This document shows positions 14,941 to 22,633 of a stretch of DNA of 34,365 nucleotides, in pieces. The translations under genes and the position numbers were made by a program. Under the pieces are notes generated by a model that was not told the origin of the DNA, made no database searches, and saw nothing but the letters and a program-made list of their open reading frames with translations. Source of the DNA: Dongia_A sp964542425 (GTDB lineage: Bacteria; Pseudomonadota; Alphaproteobacteria; Dongiales; Dongiaceae). Position 1 is the first letter of the stretch. Each line of letters begins with the position of its first letter. Location: contig CAZIUB010000099.1 of assembly GCA_964542425.1 (NCBI GenBank), positions 1 through 34,365 of the forward strand, given 5' to 3'.

Positions 14941-15966
14941 CTAGTCCGACTTGGGCTCGGACATGTCCAACGCGACTTGCTTTTCGCCGGATATGATCGC
15001 GTCCGAGAGCGCGTCGATCGACTGTTTCACGTCGGCGGGGATCGTCCCGATCAATGCCGGGTTGTAGATTACCTCTCCCCCGCCATCCTTCCATGAGAAC
15101 CATTTGGAATCGGCCGGCGCGTCGAACTTGCCGCCTTGCGTCTTCACCTGCCACCAATTGTCGATGATCCAGTTGATGTGCGGATCCCAGTTTGCCGTGG
15201 CCGATGCGACGATCGCATCGGGCGCCAGGCTCGACATGTCGATGTAATTGCCATAGCACACGACCTTCCGCTGCTGGCAGGCCTCGAAGGCGCCGCTCAT
15301 CTGGAAAATCTGGTCGGCGCCCGCCGCCACCTGGGCAATGGTTGCTTCGTTCGATTTCGGCGGGTCGTACCAGGACTGAATGAAGGTAATCTTGACCTTG
15401 GCCGCCGGATTGGCCTCTTTCGCGCCCGCGACGAAGCTGTTGATCTGGTCATTGGTGTCTTCGGCGGGGAACGAGCTGACCACGCCGATCGTATTGGACT
15501 TGGTGAGCTTTCCCGCCATGGCGCCCATGGCATAGGCCTGCTCATGGGTGTGGATGAAAATCCAAAACGCGTTGCCGCCAAGGCTGCGATTGCCCGATCC
15601 CGTCATCACGAACATCGTGTCGGGATAGTCGCCGCGGACATTGTCGATGGCATCGGCATAGCCGCTGTCGCCGAACACGATGTCGTAATTCCCGGTCTCG
15701 GCATAGGCGCGGAAGACCTGCTCGGCGGTATCGTAGACATTTTCGCTGTAATCGACCGTGATCGTCAGACCATGGGGCGTCGCCGCGATCACGCGATTGA
15801 TGGAATCGATAAAGGAGATCTCCCAAGGGGATTCCTTTCCGGCGGAGAGCACTGCGGCGATTCGGAGCTGCGATGGGTCCGCCGCCGCTCCTGGCTTGGC
15901 GAACAATCCAAGAGCAACCGCCAGGGCGCCGGCAACGACCAATTTGAGCAACATTGTCCGTGACAT
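14941..15966 (-). CDS. BMP-family (BmpA/PnrA-like) substrate-binding protein of a nucleoside ABC transporter
   Basis: The 341-residue protein begins with a Sec signal peptide (MSRTMLLKLVVAGALAVALG, cleavage likely after PGAAA near residue 28) without a lipobox cysteine. The mature domain has BMP-family features: RIAAVLSAGKESPWEISF, YDIVFGDSGYADAIDNV, EQAYAMGAMAG, TIGVVSSFPAEDTNDQINSF region, and GADQIFQMSGAF followed by IVASATANWD. PnrA-type members bind purine nucleosides in the periplasm. GGAGG lies 5 nt before the ATG. The downstream ATPase and permeases and the flanking deaminases support a purine nucleoside or base as ligand. Confidence 0.92.
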   Translation of the reverse strand: MSRTMLLKLVVAGALAVALGLFAKPGAAADPSQLRIAAVLSAGKESPWEISFIDSINRVIAATPHGLTITVDYSENVYDTAEQVFRAYAETGNYDIVFGDSGYADAIDNVRGDYPDTMFVMTGSGNRSLGGNAFWIFIHTHEQAYAMGAMAGKLTKSNTIGVVSSFPAEDTNDQINSFVAGAKEANPAAKVKITFIQSWYDPPKSNEATIAQVAAGADQIFQMSGAFEACQQRKVVCYGNYIDMSSLAPDAIVASATANWDPHINWIIDNWWQVKTQGGKFDAPADSKWFSWKDGGGEVIYNPALIGTIPADVKQSIDALSDAIISGEKQVALDMSEPKSD

Positions 15967-16007
15967 TGTTTCCTCCCGTGGTTTTGAACGCGTTCCCGAA
16001 TAGAAGA

Positions 16008-17774
16008 TCAGAAGGCGGCCGATACTGGATCGAAAACCTTCAGCTTTTTGCAGTCGATCGCGCCAAGATCGGTGATGGCGTAGTCCGGTATCGCCGTGAT
16101 CTGCAATACGAACATGTACATGAAGGGCCAGGGCAGCTTGCAGCCAAGCGCCCGCGCCGCGTCATCGAGCTCGCTTTCGCGCCGTGCCATCTCCGCCGGC
16201 TCGAGATCACAGACCAGGCCGCCGATCGGCAAGTGCAGGAACGCCACGATCCTACCGTTGTCCGCCACCGCCTGACCGCCGTTTTCGGCGATGATGTGAT
16301 TGATCGCGACGGCCATGTCGTCCGGGTTATGGCCGACGCAGACGATGTTGTTGTCGTCGGGCGCGGTCGAGGTCGCCAGGGCACCCGATCGCAGGCCAAA
16401 GCCGGAGACGAAGGCGGTCGGTCGATTCCGAGTCCGTCCATAGCGCTCGACCACTGTCACGTATTGGACGTCCTGGGCCGGATCCGCGAGGACTCGGCCC
16501 TCGCGAACCGGCAACGAAACATCGCGGCGCTTGCGCACGAAGATCTGCTCGGGCGACACCGCCATGGACAAGGCCTTGACCTTGGGTTTGGCGCTGCTGG
16601 TTTCGACGCGCAATTCCTCGGGGCTGACCGGGGCGACCTTGAAGGTCTTGGTCAACCTGGCGCTTCGCGGCGGTGGGCGCAACGGGTGGATGAGCGCCCC
16701 GTTTTCGACCACCAACCTGCCATTGGCGACGACCCGCTCGACCCGGAAGTTTCGCAGATCATCGACGACCAGGATATCCGCGATGCGACCGGGCGCGATG
16801 CAACCCACCAGATGGTCGATGCGATACGCTTCCGCGCTGTTGATCGTCGCCATCTGGATGGCGGTCATTGGCGAAATCCCCATTCCGATCGCCATCCGCA
16901 CCATGTTGTCGAGATGTCCCCGATCCAGGATATCGGCCGCTACCACGTCGTCGGTGCAAAAGCTGATGCGTCGCGTCGCGCGGATTCCCATTTCCGTGAC
17001 GATTCGCAGATTCTCGGCCAGGAAGTGCGAAATCGACGATTCCCGAATCACCACGAACATGCCGTTGCGGAGCTTTTCCAGCATCTCCTCGGCGGTGTAG
17101 CTTTCATGGTCAAGGCGAATCCCGGCCGCGAGATAGCTGTTGAGGTTCTTGCCCCTGGCCATCGGCGCGCAGCCCATGACCGGCAATCGGCTTTTGTGCG
17201 CAAGCTCGAGCGCCGCCAGGACATCCCCGTCCATCTCCTGGATAAACTCGCGGACGGTTTCCCAAACGCCGATGCATTCCGGCCAATCGCGAGTCGCCAT
17301 GTGCTCCTTGGGTCCGAAATAGTGGCCGACATTGGAGCGCGGCATGGTGTAAGGCGTCTTGCACGGCGCGCCCCAGAATACCTTCAAGGGGCCGGCCTTC
17401 GCCTCATCCAGAAATTCCCGGGCGCCCTCCAAGCCGGCGACCACCAGCACCTGGTCAAGGCCGGAAATGATCGACGTGGTGCCGAGCGGAACGACCGCCT
17501 TGGCAAAGCTCGTGATCGACATCTTCGAGCATTCGACATGCAAATGCCCATCGATGAGGCCGGGGCAGAGATACTTTCCCGATGCGTCGATGATCTGGGT
17601 CTTCGGCCCGACATAGTGTTCGACCGCGCCGGTCGCCACGATTCGGCCGCCAAAGATCGCCACGTCGGCGAGATAGATTTCTTCCGAGGCGACGTTCACC
17701 AGGCGGCCGCCCTTCAGGACCACATCGGATTTGATTTCCGCTCGGCCCGCCTTGATCAGTTGCCGCAAGTCCAT
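16008..17774 (-). CDS. Adenine deaminase family protein with altered metal ligands
   Basis: From the ATG at 17774 the protein has 588 residues, the same length as E. coli Ade, with an amidohydrolase barrel and the C-terminal adenine-deaminase domain (VERYGRTRN...GFGLRSGALATS..., then HNPDDMAVAINHI). Kept residues are His77 and His79 (DGHLHVE), Glu172 (GVWETV), His223 (LDHES) and Asp275 or Asp276 (FCTDD). Two usual histidines are replaced: the DPHE motif reads GLDQ (Asp107), and the GHxPG motif reads GCAPM (Cys202), normally a metal ligand after strand 5. Classic Ade converts adenine to hypoxanthine; this one may act on a modified purine. A run of G lies 9 nt before the start; the palindromic doublet sits upstream. 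Confidence 0.86.
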   Translation of the reverse strand: MDLRQLIKAGRAEIKSDVVLKGGRLVNVASEEIYLADVAIFGGRIVATGAVEHYVGPKTQIIDASGKYLCPGLIDGHLHVECSKMSITSFAKAVVPLGTTSIISGLDQVLVVAGLEGAREFLDEAKAGPLKVFWGAPCKTPYTMPRSNVGHYFGPKEHMATRDWPECIGVWETVREFIQEMDGDVLAALELAHKSRLPVMGCAPMARGKNLNSYLAAGIRLDHESYTAEEMLEKLRNGMFVVIRESSISHFLAENLRIVTEMGIRATRRISFCTDDVVAADILDRGHLDNMVRMAIGMGISPMTAIQMATINSAEAYRIDHLVGCIAPGRIADILVVDDLRNFRVERVVANGRLVVENGALIHPLRPPPRSARLTKTFKVAPVSPEELRVETSSAKPKVKALSMAVSPEQIFVRKRRDVSLPVREGRVLADPAQDVQYVTVVERYGRTRNRPTAFVSGFGLRSGALATSTAPDDNNIVCVGHNPDDMAVAINHIIAENGGQAVADNGRIVAFLHLPIGGLVCDLEPAEMARRESELDDAARALGCKLPWPFMYMFVLQITAIPDYAITDLGAIDCKKLKVFDPVSAAF

Positions 17775-17850
17775 CGGCCATTTCCCCCGCGGGAATCCTT
17801 CAACCTGGTCGACCGGCGATCTGCTCGCGATCCGCGACCGACGCCGCGCG

Positions 17851-17907
17851 TAGTGTTGTGGTTCCAACGCTTGATTCGAAAATCAATGTGTGGGAACCAC
17901 AACACAT
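17851..17907. repeat. Palindromic intergenic element 4 (TAGTGTTGTGGTTCC...)
   Basis: GTGTTGTGGTTCC (17853-17865) pairs perfectly with GGAACCACAACAC (17893-17905), and a nested TTGATT/AATCAA hairpin (17871-17876 and 17881-17886) lies within. The left end TAGTGTTGTGG resembles the TAGTGTCGTGG end of element 2. The outermost CTAG is degraded on both sides, so membership in the same family is probable rather than certain. It lies 76 nt upstream of the adenine-deaminase-family ATG. Confidence 0.75.
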
Positions 17908-17921
17908 GCCATTCCCATTTT

Positions 17922-17976
17922 CTAGTGTTCCAGGCCGACATGTCCCTGGAGCGGAAGATCGGTTGCGGAACACTAG
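17922..17976. repeat. Palindromic intergenic element 3 (CTAGTGTTCC...GGAACACTAG)
   Basis: This 55-bp element has perfect 10-bp terminal arms (17922-17931 and 17967-17976) with the same CTAGTGT/ACACTAG ends as elements 1 and 2. The interior pairs only weakly. Its terminal CTAG contains the TAG stop codon (17973-17975) of the ADA-family gene, just as element 2 does for the kinase gene. Confidence 0.8.
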
Positions 17977-18980
17977 CCGACATATCTCTCCAACTCGGCG
18001 ACGTATTCATCCCTTCGGGACCGCGGCAGCCAAGCGCCTTCAAATGCATTTTTCGCCAGCCGTGCGAGCTCGGCCCTTCCGAGATCGGCTTCCTTCTGAA
18101 CGCGGATCAGGTTCTCCGTCATGTAGCCCGGAAAATAGGCCGGGTCATCGGAGTTCACCGTCACCCGCATGCCACGCTGCAACATGGATTTGACGGCGAG
18201 CGACTTGCTGCCGTCGGTCACGTAGGAATTGGAGATCGGGCATACCGTCAAGACCAGTGAACGGCGCTTGAGCTCCTCGCAGAGTTTCTCGTCCTCGAGC
18301 GAATTGACGCCGTGATCGATGCGATCGACGCCGATGTCGCGCACCGTCTGCCAGATATGTCCGACCGAATCCTGCTGATCGACGTCGCAATGCATGGTCA
18401 GCAGATAGCCCTCCTCCCGTGCCCGCTTGAATACCTTGGCGAATTTCAGCGGTGGATTGTTCTTCTCGTCCGAATCCAGGCCGACGCCGACGATCCATTC
18501 CTTGTAGGGCAGCGACTGCAGCAGCGTCGCCATGGCGAATTCCGCGCTCCAATCGCGCAAGAAGCACATGATGAGTTGCGAGCGAATGCCAAGCCCGGTT
18601 TCAGCATGCATCTGGGCGCGCCGGATGCCGCGAATCACCGTATCGAAGGCGACGCCGCGCGCCGTATGCGCCTGCGGATCGAAAAACATTTCCGTGTAGC
18701 GGACGTTCTGTGAGTGGGCTTTCCGCAGGTAGGCATGGGTCACGTCGAAGAAATCTCGCTCGGCCAGGAGCACGCTCATGCCCTCGTAATAGACGGCCAG
18801 AAACGACGGCAGGTCGTCGAAATCGTAGGCCGCTTTCAAGGTCTTCTCGCTCTTGTAGGGCAGCTTGACGTTGTTGCGCTTCGCCAACTGGAACTTCATT
18901 CCGGGCTCCAACGTGCCTTCGATGTGAACGTGCAGCTCGCATTTCGGCAGGCCATCGATGAATGATGTCAGCTTGCTCAT
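17973..18980 (-). CDS. ADA-family purine deaminase (adenosine deaminase / type 2 adenine deaminase-like)
   Basis: The 335-residue product has the ADA-fold zinc ligands His17 and His19 (ELHVHIEGTLEP), His197 and Asp278 (NSDDP), plus His223 (RIDHGV). The HIEGTLEP motif, instead of HLDGSL, and the PGYMTEN motif are those of ADA-family adenine deaminases (type 2). The normally invariant HAGE segment, whose Glu is the proton donor, reads HCDV (197-200), with Val200 at the Glu position. Acidic Asp199 and Asp201 are close by. Activity on a non-standard substrate or an altered mechanism is possible. The start overlaps the GntR stop (ATGA), and the TAG stop lies in palindromic element 3. Known family role is hydrolytic deamination of adenine or adenosine. 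Confidence 0.87.
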   Translation of the reverse strand: MSKLTSFIDGLPKCELHVHIEGTLEPGMKFQLAKRNNVKLPYKSEKTLKAAYDFDDLPSFLAVYYEGMSVLLAERDFFDVTHAYLRKAHSQNVRYTEMFFDPQAHTARGVAFDTVIRGIRRAQMHAETGLGIRSQLIMCFLRDWSAEFAMATLLQSLPYKEWIVGVGLDSDEKNNPPLKFAKVFKRAREEGYLLTMHCDVDQQDSVGHIWQTVRDIGVDRIDHGVNSLEDEKLCEELKRRSLVLTVCPISNSYVTDGSKSLAVKSMLQRGMRVTVNSDDPAYFPGYMTENLIRVQKEADLGRAELARLAKNAFEGAWLPRSRRDEYVAELERYVG

Positions 18981-19789
18981 GTCGGACCTCCCATTGCTCC
19001 GCGCAGGTGTCGGCGGTCGCGCCTGAGCGGTAGCACGACCGGTTCCTGCTTCGTGCCGTCATCCGCCCGCGGCGCCTGGTGGACACCAAATGCCAGCGCC
19101 AGCGGCAGTCCCGAAGCGGCGCCGTCCTCGATGCGATAGCCGCGCGCCACCAAACGATAGTGCTCATCCATCAGCTGCTGGGCGCGCGTCCAATGTCGCC
19201 GATCGATCAGGCCCACGATTCGCGCATGCTCGTCGCACAGCCGGCAATGATCGAAGTCGGCGCGGTAGAGCGCCTCCAGCAGCCGCACGCGACGCTTCAA
19301 CTGGGCATGGAGTTCGATCACGACGCGATTGCGCGTGAGGGAAACCAGGATGTCGTGAAACTCCACGCCAAATTCGCCGGCCAATTGCTCGTTTCCATTG
19401 GCCAAGGCGGTCTTCTGCCGCTCGACGTTGCCGCGGAGTTCCGAGAAATGGCCGATGCGCGATCGATTGCCAAGTTGCGCGATCGCGCCCTGTTCCACGA
19501 TCGTCAGGGTCTCGAACACCTCGATCGCTTCCGCCAGACTGGGTTTGGCGACGAAGGCACCGCGATTGCGCTCGACCGTCACCAACCCGTCTTCGGCCAA
19601 CCGAATCAGGGCCTGACGAATGACGATGCGGCTGACCGTGAAAATATCGGCCAAATCGCGCTCGCCAAGCTTGGCTCCCGGCAGCAATCGATGCGCAAGA
19701 ATCGCCTCGCAAATGGTTGCCGCAATCTGCTCCGAGCGACCCATTTTTGTGTCCGCGCCGTTCAAGCGCGATCTTCTCCCCGAGATCAT
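18977..19789 (-). CDS. GntR-family transcriptional regulator, FCD subfamily
   Basis: The 270-residue protein has an N-terminal winged helix (IAATICEAILAHRLLPGAKL, then ERDLADIFTVSRIVIRQAL and LAEDGLVTVERNRGAFV) and a C-terminal helical FCD domain with likely metal histidines in FHDILVSLTRN, DEHARIVGLID and DEHYRLV. A basic tail of about 50 residues after the FCD domain is unusual. An alternative ATG at 19744 gives 255 residues; neither start has a strong ribosome site. A perfect inverted repeat begins 3 nt upstream of the 19789 start, so the regulator probably controls its own operon. The inducer is likely a purine-pathway metabolite, inferred from context. Confidence 0.87.
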   Translation of the reverse strand: MISGRRSRLNGADTKMGRSEQIAATICEAILAHRLLPGAKLGERDLADIFTVSRIVIRQALIRLAEDGLVTVERNRGAFVAKPSLAEAIEVFETLTIVEQGAIAQLGNRSRIGHFSELRGNVERQKTALANGNEQLAGEFGVEFHDILVSLTRNRVVIELHAQLKRRVRLLEALYRADFDHCRLCDEHARIVGLIDRRHWTRAQQLMDEHYRLVARGYRIEDGAASGLPLALAFGVHQAPRADDGTKQEPVVLPLRRDRRHLRGAMGGPT

Positions 19790-19791
19790 GG

Positions 19792-19819
19792 GCTATCCAA
19801 AGAGCCATGATTGGATAGC
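19792..19819. promoter_or_regulatory. Candidate GntR operator (perfect 9-bp inverted repeat)
   Basis: GCTATCCAA (19792-19800) and TTGGATAGC (19811-19819) form perfect 9-bp arms 10 nt apart, in the gap between DUF1028 and GntR. It covers the transcription start expected from the promoter at 19822-19849, which is a position that would give repression. Confidence 0.6.
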
Positions 19820-19821
19820 AA

Positions 19822-19849
19822 TCTATATGGATTTGGCATCCGCCTGCAA
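19822..19849 (-). promoter_or_regulatory. Candidate promoter for the GntR-deaminase-transporter-oxygenase genes
   Basis: On the minus strand TTGCAG (19844-19849) lies 16 nt before TATAGA (19822-19827). The matches are moderate (three and four of six), but the position directly before the inverted repeat and the regulator gene supports it. Confidence 0.4.
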
Positions 19850-19875
19850 GGGCGTTCTTAAGCCAGTGATGATGT

Positions 19876-20781
19876 TCATTGCGGGTCGTTTCCTTCGTAA
19901 ATCCGCCGCAGATGCCCGAGGACCGGCGCATCGATCGTGCGGCTCTTGAAATCGACCCGCTCCTCGAAATTCTCGGAGGCCACGAATTCATCCAGTGCTC
20001 TTTGTGTGGTCTCGTCCCAAACGCTCGATTCCTCGCCGCGAAAATGGCCGGCACGCCGCATGATCTGTTTCAATTCGACAAGAATTGCGCCCTCCATCGA
20101 TAATTTTTCCGAAGGCGGGCTCGCACCAAAATAGAGTTCTCGAAGATCGAGCAAGCGCCGGAGCTCCCTGACGGGGTCAGGATGATCGTCCACGCGCAGA
20201 TCAATAAGCACATCATTCATGCCGAGATAGCCGCCCTTTGCCCGCACGACATAGAGTGCCGAAGCCTGGCGGCCCCGCCGATCGCCACCCGCCGCCTCGC
20301 CGGCGGCCAATGCCGTCACCAATCTTTCGGACAACGCGCCACGGGAAGCGCGAAAGGAAGCAGCCATCGCGGCCACTGTCTCCGCGCCGACCAGGATATT
20401 GCCCTGGCACGCGAAGCCTTGACCAATCTCGTGTCCGGCCCAGCCATGGCAGCCGATGCCCGTATGCGCCGCCGCGCCGCCGCGTGCATCCACCAGGCCC
20501 ACCTGGCGCAGATCGCGGTCGGAATCCTCGGCAGTCAATGTCGAAAGAGCCTCGGCGGCCGAGCGACCCTCGCGCATCATCCGAATTCCGTCGGGGCCGA
20601 AGGCGGTGTTGGCGAAGGATTGCGTCGCCACGGCGCCTGCTCCGGCACTTGCCCATGCCACCACCGCGCCGCAAGCCAGAAACTTGGAGGCCACCGCGAT
20701 GCCCAGGTCTCCGGCGGCCGTATCGGCCGCGACGATCGAATAGGTTGCGATCGGGCGACCGCGCTTTGGTCCGGGATTCAT
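19876..20781 (-). CDS. DUF1028 family Ntn-hydrolase-like protein
   Basis: The 301-residue product matches the DUF1028 family: IATYSIVAAD start, LGIAVASKFLACGAVV, GAGAVATQSFAN, RQVGLVDARGGAAAHTG, HEIGQGFACQGNILVG and later NDVLIDLRVDDHPDPVRELRRL. The family has the Ntn-hydrolase fold but no established substrate. A C-terminal region after about residue 215 is helical and may be an added domain, as in many members. A GAGG lies 8 nt before the ATG. It is the first gene of the minus-strand purine block, 86 bp upstream of GntR, and is divergent from the peptide-transporter operon, with a 148-bp shared gap. An amide-hydrolysing role in purine breakdown would be speculation. Confidence 0.85.
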   Translation of the reverse strand: MNPGPKRGRPIATYSIVAADTAAGDLGIAVASKFLACGAVVAWASAGAGAVATQSFANTAFGPDGIRMMREGRSAAEALSTLTAEDSDRDLRQVGLVDARGGAAAHTGIGCHGWAGHEIGQGFACQGNILVGAETVAAMAASFRASRGALSERLVTALAAGEAAGGDRRGRQASALYVVRAKGGYLGMNDVLIDLRVDDHPDPVRELRRLLDLRELYFGASPPSEKLSMEGAILVELKQIMRRAGHFRGEESSVWDETTQRALDEFVASENFEERVDFKSRTIDAPVLGHLRRIYEGNDPQ

Positions 20782-20929
20782 GGCGTTTTCCTCATTGAAT
20801 CAGGGTGATACTTCGTTAACCCTCGATTTCCGTAGGCCCATTGCGGTCACCCAAACTTTCAACCATATTCGATTGACTTCAGCCTCGCCACTACATGATC
20901 ATTTGCCGACAAAATAAAGGGGGGATGAT

Positions 20930-22519
20930 ATGCAAGCGCAATTCTCGCGTCGTGTTTTTCTTGCCGCGTCGTCGGCGAGTTCCGTCATGCTTGGCCGGGC
21001 GATTGCAGCACTCGCCCAGGAAGGCATCGAGGAAATCCGCTGGGCGTTGCCCGCGATCAACGACACGATGTTCATTCCGCGCGCCTGGAGCACCTATGTC
21101 GGCGCGGTGATGTCCCTGGTCCAGGAAGGCCCGCTCGCTTTCGCGGATGATCTGACGCTGACGCCAGGCGTCGCCGAATCGTGGAAACAGGTCGATGATT
21201 TGACCTACACTTATGCTTTGCGCCCCGGCGTCACGTTCGGGGACGGATCGGCACTCACGCCCGGCGATGTCGTGGCCACGTTCAAATTCCACATGAACCC
21301 CGATTCCGGCTCGCAGCTTGCGACGTTTTTCGGCTCGGTCGCGACCGTCGAGGCGACGGCGGACAATGAAGTGACGGTGAAGCTGAAGGCACCGAACGTG
21401 CAGTTCCAATATACACCGGCCCACATGGCGGGCTTTATTTTCCAGAAAAAGCAGTTGGAGGAATCGCCCGAGGATATCGGTTCGCCCGATGTCTTGCCGC
21501 TCGGAACCGGCCCCTACCGGCTCGTGGAATTCGCGCCCGCCGATCGCGTGGTGCTGGAGGCGCGTGACGATTACTGGGGCACCAAACCGATCGCCAAGCG
21601 CATCGTGTTCAGCTCCATTCCGGATCGCCAGACGCGCCTTCTTGCCATGCAGAACGGCGATATCGACGGAACCTTCGACCTCGCCATTTCCGACATCGAC
21701 CAATGGAAGGCGCTTGGCAATGTCGACGTGATCACCGCGCCATCGCTGGGCATGTTCGCCCTCACGCTCGATCATTCGTCCGCGCCATTCGACGATCTTC
21801 ACGTCCGCAAGGCGATTGCCTATGCCATCGATCGCGAGGGCCTGGTCAAGGCCTTGCTCAAAGGCAATGGCGAGGCGGCGTCCGCGCTCAATCCGCCCGA
21901 GATGTGGGGCGGAGTGCTGTCGCTGGACGAAGTGAAGCAATTCTACGCCACGCTGCCGGGCTACGCCTTCGACCTGGAAAAGGCGAAAGCGGAGCTTGGG
22001 CAATCGGCGTATCCCAATGGGTTCGAAACATCGGTGCCAGGCTCGAACGCCGATCCTTACATGATCAACATTCTCCAGAGCGTATCGGAAAACCTGAAAC
22101 AGATCGGCATTACGGTAAAGGTGCAGGAGATCGACGCCAATCAATGGCTGGCCGGCTATTTCCGGCACGAGAATCTCGGCATGCAGATCATGGCCTATTA
22201 CCCGGATTTCGCCGATCCCGCGAACTATCCCTATCTGTTTTTCCACTCCGCCAACGCGGTCGCGGACGGGATGAACGGCTCCAATTTCAAGAACGCCGAT
22301 GTCGACAAGGCGATGGCCATCGCCAACGAACAATCCGATCCCGGGGTGCGCGCCGAGGCGTTGAAGCAGGTATTCAAGATCGCCAACGAAGAAGTGGCGC
22401 TGGTCCCCATCTTCTGGCCGGCCTCGGCCATGGCGATCAGCAACAAATACAAGCTGACCGGCTATACCGCGTTCTGGTACAACATCCCTTGGGCAATCCG
22501 GGGATTTGGCCTCAAATAG
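20930..22519 (+). CDS. ABC transporter substrate-binding protein, family 5 (peptide/nickel type)
   Basis: The 529-residue protein begins with a Tat signal (SRRVFLAASSASS, cleavage after about ALAQ). The mature part has the SBP family 5 layout: LADDLTLTPGVAESW-like segment (ADDLTLTPGVAESWK), YTYALRPGVTFGDGSALTPGDVVATF, GTGPYRLVEF, ARDDYWGTKP, IPDRQTRLLAMQNGDIDG and VRKAIAYAIDREGLVKALL. It would capture peptides or similar ligands in the periplasm. GGGGGG lies 5 nt before the ATG. A TTGACT at 20873-20878 may be its -35 box, but no clear -10 follows. The permeases and ATPase follow after an embedded peptidase gene. Confidence 0.93.
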   Translation: MQAQFSRRVFLAASSASSVMLGRAIAALAQEGIEEIRWALPAINDTMFIPRAWSTYVGAVMSLVQEGPLAFADDLTLTPGVAESWKQVDDLTYTYALRPGVTFGDGSALTPGDVVATFKFHMNPDSGSQLATFFGSVATVEATADNEVTVKLKAPNVQFQYTPAHMAGFIFQKKQLEESPEDIGSPDVLPLGTGPYRLVEFAPADRVVLEARDDYWGTKPIAKRIVFSSIPDRQTRLLAMQNGDIDGTFDLAISDIDQWKALGNVDVITAPSLGMFALTLDHSSAPFDDLHVRKAIAYAIDREGLVKALLKGNGEAASALNPPEMWGGVLSLDEVKQFYATLPGYAFDLEKAKAELGQSAYPNGFETSVPGSNADPYMINILQSVSENLKQIGITVKVQEIDANQWLAGYFRHENLGMQIMAYYPDFADPANYPYLFFHSANAVADGMNGSNFKNADVDKAMAIANEQSDPGVRAEALKQVFKIANEEVALVPIFWPASAMAISNKYKLTGYTAFWYNIPWAIRGFGLK

Positions 22520-22633
22520 GTTACGGCGGAATCGAGGGGCACGCGCGGGCGCTTGCCCTACCGATCGGCCTGTTGGGCCAAGAGCGCTGACGGGCCGCCG
22601 GCCGCAATCTCTTAACCCCGCAGGTGTGGCCCA

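Noticed and set aside
15954..18260. A 768-codon open frame on the plus strand, antisense to the adenine-deaminase-family and ADA-family genes.
   Set aside because: It has no recognisable domain and a low-complexity composition rich in Arg, His and Gly. It runs through two well-supported genes and their intergenic palindromes, as expected for a GC-rich mirror frame.
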